Origin: Lentisphaerae bacterium GWF2_44_16
Lineage (GTDB): Bacteria > Verrucomicrobiota > Lentisphaeria > Victivallales > GWF2-45-14
Direction of reading: 5' to 3'
Length of the DNA stretch: 64,000 nt
Assembly (NCBI GenBank): GCA_001803225.1
Contig: MHBF01000074.1
Coordinates: forward strand, 1 to 64,000
Below the pieces are notes generated by a model that was not told the origin of the DNA, did no database searches, and worked only from the letters and a program-made list of their open reading frames with translations. Position 1 is the stretch's first letter, and each line of letters begins with the position of its first letter. Of this stretch, positions 7,270 to 16,818 are shown piece after piece. The position numbers and the translations under genes were made by a program.

Positions 7270-8712
7270 CTATTTATCGACTCTGATATAACGGTTGTTA
7301 AGTTCGGTCAGGAGCAATATGAAAAAGAAAAGTATCAGCCCTATCGCGCAGGCGTAACCGGCCTGTCCGCCCGAAAATGCCTGAGCGAACATGAGCAGGC
7401 CCGGTACCATCAGCTTGCCGTTGGGCCCGCCGCTTTCGCCGAAAAGAATAAGTATAAAACCATAAGTCTGCAAAGTGCCGATAATCATCAGCACCATATT
7501 AATCCTTATCTGCGTAAGTATAAGCGGAAGCTCTATGTGGAAGAACTTTTCAAAGGCGTTCGCTCCGTCAATGTCGGCGGCCTCGTAAACGCTTGTGGAT
7601 ATCCCCTGAAGCCCCGCGAGATATATGAGCACTCCCGTAACGCCGACCCAGGGAAAACCCCAGAGAATAAACGCCGGAAGCACCAGATGCTCATTGCCCA
7701 GCCATACGGGCATGGTCCCGGCCTTGAAAATACCGCCCCAGCCCAAAAGATGGTCCAGATAAATCAATACGTCCATTATTTTCGTGTATATCAGCACTTT
7801 GTTGAATATGCCCACGTTCGGCTCGAAAAAGAACTTCCACAAAAGCAGATATACCATGCCCGGAATTATCATGGGAATTACGAAAAGCACCTTGTAAAAA
7901 TAGTTGAACTTTTCGCTTTTCAAACGGTGAACTACAACCGCCGTTGCTATTGACGGTATCATCTTGGGTATATTGAAGAGAACAAGTATGAAAACTATGG
8001 TGAAACCGCTCCATAGCACCGGATCGCCTCCGGCATGCTTCCCAAGCCCCCAGAAACATATTCCCAGCGCGATGAAGGACTGAAGCGTTCTTGCGCCCTC
8101 AATATGAGGAAGGTTTTCAGCGTAAGGCAGTATCCACATGAAGAAGCCGTTGAAAAGCATGACTATCATCCATGCGAAAACTGATGAAAAACCCGTCGCG
8201 TGAATAAAAGCCGCCGCTATGAAATCCAGCGGTATCAGCATGTATATCCATTTGTTTTTGTTTTCGTCGCTTATGAAAAACTTGAAAGCCAGAAGCAGCG
8301 TTCCCCAGACCAGCAGCGCGAAGCCGAAATGTTTTCCGGCCGCCTCTCTTGTCATATCAATATAGGCCCAGCCGTTTATAGCAATCGCTCCGGCGCCGGC
8401 TATCATCGAGCCGATCCCGGCTATAAGCCTGAAAAGATTTGATTTTATATCGTTTTTTCTGGCATAGAAAAGTACCAGCGCGAAAAGAGCGAAAGTGAAT
8501 ATCCAGAGCCAGTAATTGCCCATAAGGCGGCGGAAGTTCAAGTCACCGACAAAAGTATTTATGTCTTCACCGTTCCATCTGAAAAAGGCATGATACATTG
8601 CACTCAGGGCCGGATAATATGAAAAAACGCCCACAAGCAGGACGCTGGGAATAACAAAGAAATATACTTTCCAGTAATGTTTAAGTTTGCTGTAACCTAT
8701 GATTTTCGCCAT
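7270..8712 (-). CDS. Sugar ABC transporter permease, MalF type, extended N-terminus
   Basis: The C-terminal half (about 240-480) is a standard CUT1 permease with the EAA loop YEAADIDGANAFEKFFHIELP. The N-terminal half is unusually long (480 aa in total against about 290-310 for simple family members) and adds several hydrophobic helices around residues 15-35, 45-65, 80-105, 125-145 and 160-200. MalF also has extra N-terminal helices, but here the added part is mostly membrane rather than a periplasmic domain. It overlaps nothing and is spaced three bases after the binding protein. Confidence 0.9.
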   Translation of the reverse strand: MAKIIGYSKLKHYWKVYFFVIPSVLLVGVFSYYPALSAMYHAFFRWNGEDINTFVGDLNFRRLMGNYWLWIFTFALFALVLFYARKNDIKSNLFRLIAGIGSMIAGAGAIAINGWAYIDMTREAAGKHFGFALLVWGTLLLAFKFFISDENKNKWIYMLIPLDFIAAAFIHATGFSSVFAWMIVMLFNGFFMWILPYAENLPHIEGARTLQSFIALGICFWGLGKHAGGDPVLWSGFTIVFILVLFNIPKMIPSIATAVVVHRLKSEKFNYFYKVLFVIPMIIPGMVYLLLWKFFFEPNVGIFNKVLIYTKIMDVLIYLDHLLGWGGIFKAGTMPVWLGNEHLVLPAFILWGFPWVGVTGVLIYLAGLQGISTSVYEAADIDGANAFEKFFHIELPLILTQIRINMVLMIIGTLQTYGFILILFGESGGPNGKLMVPGLLMFAQAFSGGQAGYACAIGLILFFFILLLTELNNRYIRVDK

Positions 8713-8715
8713 TTT

Positions 8716-10788
8716 TCAGTCTCTCCGTGTTTTTATCCGCTTGAAGTTTTCAAAGAAACTCTTACTGAATTCAGTTTTATCGGGGTTCGCAAAAAACGGC
8801 GCGAACATTGCCTTCGTAGCCGGTTGAACAAAACTGTAATCAATAATCACGTCCCAGCTCGCCTTCAGCTTGCGGCGGCTTTCTTCAAGTCCGGCATTGT
8901 CTTTGGAAAATATATATTTTGCCAGGTATATGCTTCTCTGGAGCTGTTTATCGGGAAGAGCGTCGCTTGCGCTTACCAGTATCGCGTCAAAATCATACGC
9001 CATGTCCTGCGGCAAGGATGACTTCAGCTTTTTAAGATATTCCTTATAATCGATTTCGCCGGAAATATACGGCCAGTAAACCTGAGATTCTATCATAGCG
9101 GAACGCGTCTTGCCGCCAAAGGAAAAATTAAGAGAGCCGAAATATCCCTTGAAATTAGGCTCAAAAGGCTTCAGCATCTCAATGGTTTTCGCGTATTTCA
9201 CCGCCGGTATCCACTCGACTATTTCATTGAATTTCTGATTGTTTTCAGGGGTTGTGCAGAACTGCAGAAAGTCTATGGCCGTCTCTTTATGCTTTGAAAA
9301 TTTTGTAATCCCGTAAGCGCATCCTGTTCTTGAAACTTCCGCTACCGGACCTGCTATGTATTTGGCATATTTATCATTTGGACCGGGTACGGGAAAGTCA
9401 AAAATACCTACCTCAAATCTTTTTCGCGGCATAAGTCCGGCATCTTCCGCGGGGGAAACGCTTTCAAGCTCTGTAATCACAGGGACTTTCCCGAGTTTCG
9501 TATCCTTTATGTCGGCAAGCTCGAAACCAAAAGTTTCCCTGAAATGTTTCTTTCCTTCAAGTGGTTTTATATTAACTTTGATTTTACTGCCTTCCCTGTT
9601 GAGGAGCAGGCTTATGTCTTTCTTAGCAGCCACGGCTTCGTTCATGGTTTTCATGATTTCATCCGAACTGGAAACTTTCTTGCCGTTTACTGCCAATATT
9701 ATATCGCCGAAAGGCTGAGAGCTGGCCTGGCCTATAAACGATTTGGCGTCCCAACTCCCCGAGGTTATAAAAGCCGCACGGCCCTGAACGAAGGCGAAGC
9801 CCGAATCCATACGTTCTATCGACATAAAACCCGGCGCGAAATACTTCGCCATATCCCTGACTGTCTCGATACCTGCCTCCATTTTCGGGTCATCAAAAGT
9901 CAAATCTCCGTTCAGAAAAGCCAGCAGCAACTCTCTGCCGTCCTTTAAACTGCCATCAAAGTTTACATCCAGCTCAAGGTATTTGTCCGCGGTAAACATG
10001 GCAAGATATCTGCCTTTGTAAGTGTTGATGTTATAGCGGTTTGAAGCTATGGGCACCAGCGGTGCTTTCTCCTTCAATTTGAGCGGCGCAAAGGGAAGCT
10101 TCTGCCACCATTTGAGATTTCTCATAACCTTCTGATTGTATTTTTCGGCTTCCGCGTTTTTCTGTGCCACATAATTCTGTATTTTTTTGCAGTAGTTCAA
10201 AAACTCGGAAAGGGTCTTCGGTTCCTTGTCTGTTTTCAGTATCCTCCTGAAAATATCCTTATTATAGAATATCCTGACTGAACCCTGATTCATGCCTACC
10301 ATATAGTAATCAAGCAAGTCGGGCATATAAGACCCCTGCAGGCTGTCAACAAAGGTGTCCATCCACGGAACATTTCTCAGCAGCGGGTTATCTTTATTAT
10401 AAGGATTGGGCTTTCTCAATTCATCGGTCAACGGAACAAAATAACGGCCCAGATAAAGTTTCGTATCAAATCCGCCTATTTCTATGAGATCCGGCGCGGT
10501 CCTGCCGAGAAGTTGCGTCGTAACCCACTGTCCATAAGCGCGTTCAGTAATCGGTATCTGAATAATTTTCACTTTAGGGTGTGTTTTCTCATAAAGCTTT
10601 ATCATTTCATCCATAGCATCTCTGTACCCGGCTTCAAGCTGCCAATGGCAAAGCCTTATTGTGGTTTTGTCAATTTCCTCGTTTTTGACTTTAAGCACAT
10701 TCCATATCGCGCCCAAGTAGCAGACAAGAAGAATGGCAAGGCCTATATAACTCATTATGGAAATGTTTTTTTCTTTTTTTTCCGCCAT
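8716..10788 (-). CDS. Sugar ABC solute-binding protein with inserted PDZ-like domain
   Basis: The 690-aa protein has an N-terminal membrane anchor (about 12-32, no lipobox) and a CUT1-type binding fold (RLCHWQLEAGYRDAMDEMI, VRIFYNKDIF, GRAAFITSGSWD, then FEVGIFDFP). Between the last two motifs, at about 355-455, lies an extra domain that reads as a PDZ domain in permuted order: GDIILAVNGKKV, a helix, two strands (ISLLLNREGSKIKVNI), then FGFELAD, VPVITELESVSPAEDAGL. Normal PDZ order is the reverse of those halves. A further C-terminal part (about 560-690) exceeds usual family length. It sits between the TPR gene and the permeases and presumably delivers sugar to them. The PDZ may bind a peptide tail of a partner protein. 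Confidence 0.88.
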   Translation of the reverse strand: MAEKKEKNISIMSYIGLAILLVCYLGAIWNVLKVKNEEIDKTTIRLCHWQLEAGYRDAMDEMIKLYEKTHPKVKIIQIPITERAYGQWVTTQLLGRTAPDLIEIGGFDTKLYLGRYFVPLTDELRKPNPYNKDNPLLRNVPWMDTFVDSLQGSYMPDLLDYYMVGMNQGSVRIFYNKDIFRRILKTDKEPKTLSEFLNYCKKIQNYVAQKNAEAEKYNQKVMRNLKWWQKLPFAPLKLKEKAPLVPIASNRYNINTYKGRYLAMFTADKYLELDVNFDGSLKDGRELLLAFLNGDLTFDDPKMEAGIETVRDMAKYFAPGFMSIERMDSGFAFVQGRAAFITSGSWDAKSFIGQASSQPFGDIILAVNGKKVSSSDEIMKTMNEAVAAKKDISLLLNREGSKIKVNIKPLEGKKHFRETFGFELADIKDTKLGKVPVITELESVSPAEDAGLMPRKRFEVGIFDFPVPGPNDKYAKYIAGPVAEVSRTGCAYGITKFSKHKETAIDFLQFCTTPENNQKFNEIVEWIPAVKYAKTIEMLKPFEPNFKGYFGSLNFSFGGKTRSAMIESQVYWPYISGEIDYKEYLKKLKSSLPQDMAYDFDAILVSASDALPDKQLQRSIYLAKYIFSKDNAGLEESRRKLKASWDVIIDYSFVQPATKAMFAPFFANPDKTEFSKSFFENFKRIKTRRD

Positions 10789-10790
10789 AA

Positions 10791-11657
10791 CTATTTATCC
10801 TTGAGAGAGGCTATTTTTTCTTTTACATAGTATGTGATGTTGCTGTTTTCTATTTCTTTGTCAATGCGTTTGTAATACTCCAAGGCTGTTTTCGTGTCTT
10901 TCAATTTCTGCTCCGATATCCTGGCTATGGTAAAATATGCCTGTGACTTCATGGCATAACTGGTCGGGCCGAAGAAACAATATGCTTTAAGCCAATTGAT
11001 GCTTTGTGAATACGCTCCGCGCCAGAACAGACAGTTATAAAGGTAATAACACATGGGCGCCGCAAGAAGCGTCTTATCGGAAGAAACGGACTTGGCGTCA
11101 GTTGTAAAAGGCTTCAGATAAGCCTCAATAAGCTTTATATTCTCCGTTGTCGCCTCATCTGTAAAATCCTGAGTCTGCGAAACGGCTTTTAGGAGCATAG
11201 CATCCTGAGTAACAACTGAGTCGGGATGATTTTTTCTGAGGTAATCCCAAGTTGCCTCGGCTTTCGCCAGTTTCTGGGGGTTGTCTTCCATTACTGAAAC
11301 ACGATATTCACATTCCGCGATCATGGACTTCAGGAACGGCGAGAGCTTATGGTTTTCGCCTGTTTTCTCAAGCCCTTTCTTGTAAAGGCTTATCGCGTAC
11401 TCGTAATCGTATGCCGACACCTGATTTTTCTGAGCGAACTGATAGCAGAAAGCCTGTCCTGTCAATGCCTCGGCGTATTCATCCGGAGTGGAAACGCTTT
11501 TTTCCGCTTTTTTAAAGAATTCTTCTGCTTTCGCGAATTCTCTGAATTCATATTCAGACCAGCCTTTCTTCAGCAAATCCAGCGCCTTATCTTCTCCATG
11601 TACGACAATGAACGCGAACAGCAAGAAAAGAAAAAGAAAAAACTTTGATATTGACAT
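10791..11657 (-). CDS. Secreted TPR-repeat protein
   Basis: An N-terminal signal peptide (MSISKFFLFLFLLFAFIVV, cleavage near HGE) is followed by TPR-like helical repeats, for example ALDLLKKGWSEYEFREFAKA, YAEALTGQAFCYQFA, YAISLYKKGLEKT and a C-terminal pair ending ALEYYKRIDKE. It is 288 aa, exported, and likely a scaffold. It is the first gene of the transporter operon, with its stop two bases before the binding-protein start. I infer it works at the cell surface or periplasm with the PDZ-bearing binding protein, but no direct evidence shows this. Confidence 0.8.
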   Translation of the reverse strand: MSISKFFLFLFLLFAFIVVHGEDKALDLLKKGWSEYEFREFAKAEEFFKKAEKSVSTPDEYAEALTGQAFCYQFAQKNQVSAYDYEYAISLYKKGLEKTGENHKLSPFLKSMIAECEYRVSVMEDNPQKLAKAEATWDYLRKNHPDSVVTQDAMLLKAVSQTQDFTDEATTENIKLIEAYLKPFTTDAKSVSSDKTLLAAPMCYYLYNCLFWRGAYSQSINWLKAYCFFGPTSYAMKSQAYFTIARISEQKLKDTKTALEYYKRIDKEIENSNITYYVKEKIASLKDK

Positions 11658-12141
11658 CTTTAATAACTTTCCTGAATTTCAGCTTTCAAAATCCCACGAG
11701 GAAACCGAACAATAACATTGCTTGAAAACTTTTCAAACCCCGGAAAAGGCAATTGCGTAAAAAGTTCTTATGTTTTTCTCATGTTTTTCTCAGGAACTAA
11801 ACAATCTGCAAATGTTAAATTTTACCCAAAACTTTGGAGAGCGTAATATCTGCCGACCGTCGATATAGAAGAGTCCGCATAATCTTCCATTCCGTTTTAC
11901 GTCTCCATTTTGAGGAACGGGATCATTCTATCCATGTTCCCGAAAAAACGGATATTTTCCCTTTTCAAGAAACCATTCTTATGCTATTTTTATTTTTCAG
12001 TTGTCAAAAAACACGCCTAAATCGGCTTTTTTTGATTGCTATTCCGCTATTTTACCCCTATCGGCTTCTCCTTGGATACCTATAACAATGCTTATTATTT
12101 TTAAATTATTTCCTTGTATTCTCCATGTTTTTCGAGCTAGT
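11658..12141. other. 484-bp intergenic region with inverted and tandem repeats
   Basis: The region separates the transporter operon from the end of the toroid-enzyme operon. It holds the palindrome TTGAAAACTTTTCAA (11722-11736), a tandem 11-mer ATGTTTTTCTC (11770-11791) flanked by AGTTC and GAACT, and a weak GCC-GATTTA-GGC hairpin between A and T runs (about 12006-12033). On the minus strand a stop-interrupted frame (about 11822-11935) reads IPFLKMET and then STVGRYYALQSFG. It may be a decayed gene end, but I cannot name it. Confidence 0.45.
11722..11736. promoter_or_regulatory. Palindrome, candidate operator of the transporter operon
   Basis: TTGAAAACTTTTCAA is a 7+7 perfect inverted repeat around one base, 65 bp upstream of the TPR gene start. 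It resembles LacI-type operators (TTGAAA..TTTCAA), though the usual central CG is missing. The binding regulator is not known. Confidence 0.4.
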
Positions 12142-14706
12142 TTAAGCTTTTATTGGGCTGATAAAATATTTCAGAGAAAGACTTTGGCCTTTCTTGAATT
12201 CTCTGCCTAAATGAACCCTGAGGCTTCCCATTAATTGCCCTTTGTAGGTTGATTCTGGTCCAAACTCACAATCATGAGGCTCGTCAAAAATAAGCTCAAA
12301 ACCATTCCCTTTTGCATCGATGAATTTGATTGCCTTTGCCCGTCCAGGTGCTTCTGACCACTTGTCGTTTATTTTAAAAGCTATTTTCAGTCCTGTCTTA
12401 TTTTTTAAAAAGGGAATCTGCTCATAAAGATCTTTAACCTTTACGTCGTCATTAAAAGAAAATGCAATATTTTGCTCTATCCCTTTGTCATCGAATCTGA
12501 TTGTCCGCGTAACCGTTACAGGCAGTTCCACCAAATCATTTTTCAGGGTCAAGGCGTTTACGTTCTCGTCGTACCTGCTTTCAAGGCTCCAATAATCTGG
12601 GAAGGAGCATTTTCCATCCGTCAAATCAGCGCGAATCATCTGTGGCGTATTTCCGTTCCAGTTCATAGCTAAAACACCGTTGCCGTATTCCGGTGTCCAA
12701 AACATTGACAAACCCTGGATCTGATTCCATTTATAAACGGGCTTTTTGTTTTCCGGCTTCAGGTTTCGTCTCTGCTCTGTCCATTCCGCCGCGGTTTTGC
12801 CACAATAGACTAGGGCATAATAGCCGGGACGGCGGACGGCGATAAACTCATCGTTAAAATTTCGCGTGAAGTTCTGCGAGCTTTCAACCGGGAATTTTGC
12901 CCTGGGGAGTGTGGAAACAGCGCCGAGTAGATAATTCTCGAACCCCGAAAAAATTGCCGTGGTATATCTCATGACTTGCTGTGTCTCAGTATATTTCGAA
13001 ATTGGGAAAGGGAGTTGCTTCAGGAGTGTTTCTGCTGGGGCCGGACTTATTTCTTTACTGCACCAGGCGGTAGCTTCTGGCAATACACCGGCAAGCAGAT
13101 AAACTCCTCCGTTATATTGACGGTTCACCCAGCTTCCGGCTGTGCGATGGGAAAAATTGCTGGCTCCGAAAATCTTGCCGTCCGGTTCCGGAGCAACCGT
13201 ATGATTGAAAAAATCATAGATGATGGAAAGTGCCTTTTCAACATTCTTATCACCAGTCTTCAAATAGTAGACCGCCTGATAACATACGCCCAATCCCTGG
13301 TATGTTGCATCCGGCCCACCTGCCTCTTGTTGATATCCAGTTTTCAAAAATGGATTATTTTTAGGAATGCAAAGACCTGTTATATATTCTTTCGCCAACT
13401 GACGGTATACGGGATTACCACTACCTTGACCAATCATGAGATAGATATAAGGCCAATGCGACGATTGATTCTCGCAACTGACCCGGAACATCGAAAAACG
13501 ATCGGCTATGCGTGTCATCCCCTCTTGCCAGTCTTTCCACATGGGGTCACCTTTTAGCATGGCTCCTGCATAGCCGAATGAACTGCAAATCCCCGCCCAG
13601 TAAATCGCATCTGCTCCACTGTAGTTGTCCCAACCATTGTTAACTGTGTCGTTTTCTTTAAGACAAAGCAGGACACGGAAATCAGCCAAAAGCATGCGCC
13701 GCGCTATCGCCGGATCTTTGTAATAAGGGTTAAAGGGACGATCCAACATGTATACAGCGGCAAGAGCGGTGGGGTTCGGACTTTCCCCGTACTGTGCATG
13801 CCCAAATTTATTGACGCCGATATTGCGGTCAAGTATCTGGCGCTTTACAATCTGGTCGATATGGGTCATCAATCCCCAGTCGCCAAGCAGCCATCCAGAA
13901 TAAGGATCACTCTTAAACTCCTTGACATATTTTTGGGGATCATAAGGTTTGACCACTAACTTTTCATCAGTCAAATTCTGCATCCATTCATGCATCTTGA
14001 CTTGATATTTATGAGCGAAATATTTGCCATCGGAACTCTGTTCTACACTACCGTTAATGGCTTTCGCTGTTTCAACATCTCCGCAGATGATCCAAGGCAT
14101 ACCTCCCATCGCCAGGCGGGAGTTACTCGTTGAAAATCTCCAGACTTTACCGCGTTCGTCGTTAGCCTTGTGCTTGAACTCTTTACCGCTGGCAATGACA
14201 TATTTCTTTCCATTGGGGTCGGTCAATGTTACCGCTTTTCCCCAGGGTTGGAGCATGAATTCCTCGGCATTGGCGGCGATTATGAAATAAACCTCAGAAA
14301 ACTGTTCTGCCGATGTGCCAGTTAAAATGCAACGCATTGGCATCACGCCGAATGAACTTTCCGGGACAGAAGATGGCGTAACAACATAGTTTAATCCAGA
14401 AACTTTAACCTGATAAATTCCTTTCGGGGCGTTTGGGCCATAATCAAAAGAGACGGTATCGGTTTTTCCAGCAGGGACATGTAACAGGATTTTATTTTCA
14501 GAGAATTCGTCAGCATTTAAGAAGCGGCAAAAAACTTTTGCATCTTCATCGTTGGAAGCGTCTATCTTCAAAGAACATTTCAAGGGGCCGCCGTCGTGAA
14601 CAAAATAAAACGCCAAACCTTCGGCTTTAAACGGGCCTGGTAGATTTTTTGCGTACGATGCCAGACCTGCAGCGAGAATGGAAAGAACAAACAAGAATTT
14701 TAACAT
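12142..14706 (-). CDS. Large secreted enzyme, probable (alpha/alpha)-toroid polysaccharide lyase or hydrolase
   Basis: The 854-aa protein starts with a signal peptide (MLKFLFVLSILAAGLASYA). An N-terminal beta-rich part (about 25-210) leads into a long helical region with aromatic and Gly-rich turns (about 260-560, such as NNGWDNYSGADAIYWAGICS, QSSHWPYIYLMIGQGSG, AGGPDATYQGLG), typical of alpha/alpha toroids, and a C-terminal beta-sandwich (about 600-854). This layout is shared by heparinase-like and other polysaccharide lyases, but I cannot fix a family or catalytic residues. AGGAGATTGTC precedes the ATG. It is the last gene after the regulator, pseudopilin and PHP genes. Confidence 0.65.
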   Translation of the reverse strand: MLKFLFVLSILAAGLASYAKNLPGPFKAEGLAFYFVHDGGPLKCSLKIDASNDEDAKVFCRFLNADEFSENKILLHVPAGKTDTVSFDYGPNAPKGIYQVKVSGLNYVVTPSSVPESSFGVMPMRCILTGTSAEQFSEVYFIIAANAEEFMLQPWGKAVTLTDPNGKKYVIASGKEFKHKANDERGKVWRFSTSNSRLAMGGMPWIICGDVETAKAINGSVEQSSDGKYFAHKYQVKMHEWMQNLTDEKLVVKPYDPQKYVKEFKSDPYSGWLLGDWGLMTHIDQIVKRQILDRNIGVNKFGHAQYGESPNPTALAAVYMLDRPFNPYYKDPAIARRMLLADFRVLLCLKENDTVNNGWDNYSGADAIYWAGICSSFGYAGAMLKGDPMWKDWQEGMTRIADRFSMFRVSCENQSSHWPYIYLMIGQGSGNPVYRQLAKEYITGLCIPKNNPFLKTGYQQEAGGPDATYQGLGVCYQAVYYLKTGDKNVEKALSIIYDFFNHTVAPEPDGKIFGASNFSHRTAGSWVNRQYNGGVYLLAGVLPEATAWCSKEISPAPAETLLKQLPFPISKYTETQQVMRYTTAIFSGFENYLLGAVSTLPRAKFPVESSQNFTRNFNDEFIAVRRPGYYALVYCGKTAAEWTEQRRNLKPENKKPVYKWNQIQGLSMFWTPEYGNGVLAMNWNGNTPQMIRADLTDGKCSFPDYWSLESRYDENVNALTLKNDLVELPVTVTRTIRFDDKGIEQNIAFSFNDDVKVKDLYEQIPFLKNKTGLKIAFKINDKWSEAPGRAKAIKFIDAKGNGFELIFDEPHDCEFGPESTYKGQLMGSLRVHLGREFKKGQSLSLKYFISPIKA

Positions 14707-14727
14707 GACAATCTCCTATTTACTTTT

Positions 14728-16083
14728 TTATTTTCTGTGTATTGGTCCCATAAATTCCTTGCGCCAAGCTTCTGTTAAACCTAATATCTGCTTCATACAA
14801 TCCGCCGCATTGGGATCGCCATCACAATGCGCCTGCATTATCACCGCTTCTCTCCGACAAAGCTCATCATGCTTTGGAAAATACTCACGTAACAAAAAGT
14901 GGGCATATTTCACCAGACGCATATCAGCATAAACCTTTGCTGGAGCGTCAGGCAGTTTTTCGATAGCCGCGGAGCGACAGTGGAGCACTGCGGCACAGAT
15001 GTCCTCAAATGACATGGATTCTGCCAGAACAACAGTGCTATACCAATCAAACGTATCTCCCCCTTGACAACTATGTGAATCATTTACCCCAAGTGGCGGA
15101 ATCTTTACTCCAGTCGCCTGCGCCTCGAACCAACGAACTATTTGCCAGTTGTTATATTCTGCTTCATTATAGCCAAAACCGCTAACAACCTCCATTGCGT
15201 CAAAGTTGTGACGCCGGATTAGATGCTCAACAACCAGAGGAGAGACGGTCAATCCGCTAAGTGCGTAATAATACCAATAGGGATGGGATAAAATCGCCAA
15301 TCCCCCGGCCTCACGAATCTTAGCGAAAGTCCATTCCGTTGTCGCCATGACAAAGGTGTCCATCTGCGGCGGCATTTCTTGATAACTCTCCTCAAGCTCC
15401 CCGACTTCCCGATAGAATTTTTCCTTATCCGCTTCGATTAATTCTGTGATACTATGACGGCCTCCAAAATTTACCACGTGCTGGCTCCATTGCATGGGAT
15501 GGACTTCTTCTCCGGGAAAAAGAGCAATCTCCAGGGGGAAATCCTGATAGTCTTCAAGGGCTTTAGAAATAGAATAATAATATGAATGATCGGTAATCGT
15601 TGTAAAATCAAGTCCTATTCTCCGACTCTCAGCCACAATATGGGCGGGAGTATCTTCCTTTGCGTGACAACAAGGGCTAATGTTGCTATGTTGATGGAAG
15701 TTGCCGCGAAATGGCAGCAAGCCATGCCAATCTCGTTTGACAGAATAAAGGCGAAAAGATGCCAGAACCTTTCGTTTCTGAAATTTCCTGCTTTCATTCC
15801 CTATCGAATCAATCAGGTCAAGAGTATGTTCCTGTTCTCCCGCAAAGATTCCTTTAATGATGATCTTCTCTCCATCAAACCACCATTCTGGAACTGGATG
15901 TTCAACAATGTCTGCGGTAATTCTGCCATCGCTCAAAATATTTTCATGCGCCCGATAATAGAGTGTGAACTCGCCAAGCTCCAGAAAAGAATGTCCAGGG
16001 AGCGGACTAATCGTCACTTCGAAAAGCTGATCCGCAGGAACGAGGCGTGGAAGGAGTTCAAAATTATACGTTTGGAGCTTCAT
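14728..16083 (-). CDS. PHP-domain metallohydrolase (CehA/McbA-like)
   Basis: A beta-rich N-terminal region (about 1-120) precedes a PHP domain with the metal ligands in order: NFHQHSN (about 128-134), TDHS (164-167), [17 protein letters not shown] and GVNDSHS. PHP proteins hydrolyse phosphoesters or related bonds with two or three metals; the CehA/McbA branch includes esterases. No signal peptide is present. The chosen ATG at 16083 overlaps the pseudopilin stop as ATGA, preferred over the TTG two codons earlier. The gene lies between the pseudopilin and the secreted toroid enzyme, so a role on released sugars or their esters is likely. Confidence 0.8.
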   Translation of the reverse strand: MKLQTYNFELLPRLVPADQLFEVTISPLPGHSFLELGEFTLYYRAHENILSDGRITADIVEHPVPEWWFDGEKIIIKGIFAGEQEHTLDLIDSIGNESRKFQKRKVLASFRLYSVKRDWHGLLPFRGNFHQHSNISPCCHAKEDTPAHIVAESRRIGLDFTTITDHSYYYSISKALEDYQDFPLEIALFPGEEVHPMQWSQHVVNFGGRHSITELIEADKEKFYREVGELEESYQEMPPQMDTFVMATTEWTFAKIREAGGLAILSHPYWYYYALSGLTVSPLVVEHLIRRHNFDAMEVVSGFGYNEAEYNNWQIVRWFEAQATGVKIPPLGVNDSHSCQGGDTFDWYSTVVLAESMSFEDICAAVLHCRSAAIEKLPDAPAKVYADMRLVKYAHFLLREYFPKHDELCRREAVIMQAHCDGDPNAADCMKQILGLTEAWRKEFMGPIHRK

Positions 16084-16775
16084 GGACAAACGACCTTTGA
16101 ATTAACGTCGTATCCCACCCATACGAAACTGCCATCCGTCAATTTGCCCTGCGTTACCTGCGCGGCATGTCCATCGAAATAAAGCGCATTTCCGATGGCC
16201 GAATTAGGCGCAACAATTGAATCTCCAGGCACAGCTTTAATAGAACCATGACGAAATCCCCACCATTTCCAGGACGACGCCCGATAGTTATTGATTCCGA
16301 CTTCTCCCACATGCAGAAGCTCTGAGGGCGTGGTGACGCAAGTGGTTTTCCGCATCCAATTCCAACTCCAGTCGCTCCGCCATCGACCGCCCGTAAAAGC
16401 GTCATTTACACCATAACATGTATAGCTAAAATCCTCCTTCTTCTCGGACGGACAATAAAAAAGGGGGTTACGGCTATGCTTGCCGCGAAATCCGCAGGAA
16501 TAGCTGATACGCTCATACCAATATCTTCCGATATCACCTATACCATTCAAGTCTCCGTTGCAGACCCAGCCGTTCGAGTCGCACTGATAATTGACCGTGC
16601 CGAGATTGATCTGCTTCAAATTGCTTTTGCACACAATTGAATACGAGCTTTCTCGTGCGGCTTTTAACGCGGGAAACAGCAAGGAGGCGAGTATGGTGAT
16701 GATGGTAATAACCATGAGGAGTTCTATCAAGGTAAAACCCATTCGTAAGAGGGGCTTATTTTTATACTTTCTCAT
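16080..16775 (-). CDS. Type II secretion-like pseudopilin with canonical leader
   Basis: The leader [20 protein letters not shown] has a Gly before the cleavage point, Phe+1 and Glu+5, as needed for prepilin peptidase. The head continues [18 protein letters not shown] and ends [16 protein letters not shown], a variant of the H-X9-DG signature, with a longer insert after RHGS. It is 231 aa from the ATG at 16775, chosen because AGGAG lies nine bases upstream; an upstream start at 16808 has none. It follows the GntR-LacI gene by 43 bp and overlaps the PHP gene. Likely role: a dedicated endopilus tip or scaffold for export or display of the operon's enzyme. Confidence 0.9.
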   Translation of the reverse strand: MRKYKNKPLLRMGFTLIELLMVITIITILASLLFPALKAARESSYSIVCKSNLKQINLGTVNYQCDSNGWVCNGDLNGIGDIGRYWYERISYSCGFRGKHSRNPLFYCPSEKKEDFSYTCYGVNDAFTGGRWRSDWSWNWMRKTTCVTTPSELLHVGEVGINNYRASSWKWWGFRHGSIKAVPGDSIVAPNSAIGNALYFDGHAAQVTQGKLTDGSFVWVGYDVNSKVVCP

Positions 16776-16818
16776 ATCACAATCTCCTGTTATTTGCAGC
16801 GTAAGCAAAGTATGCTGT

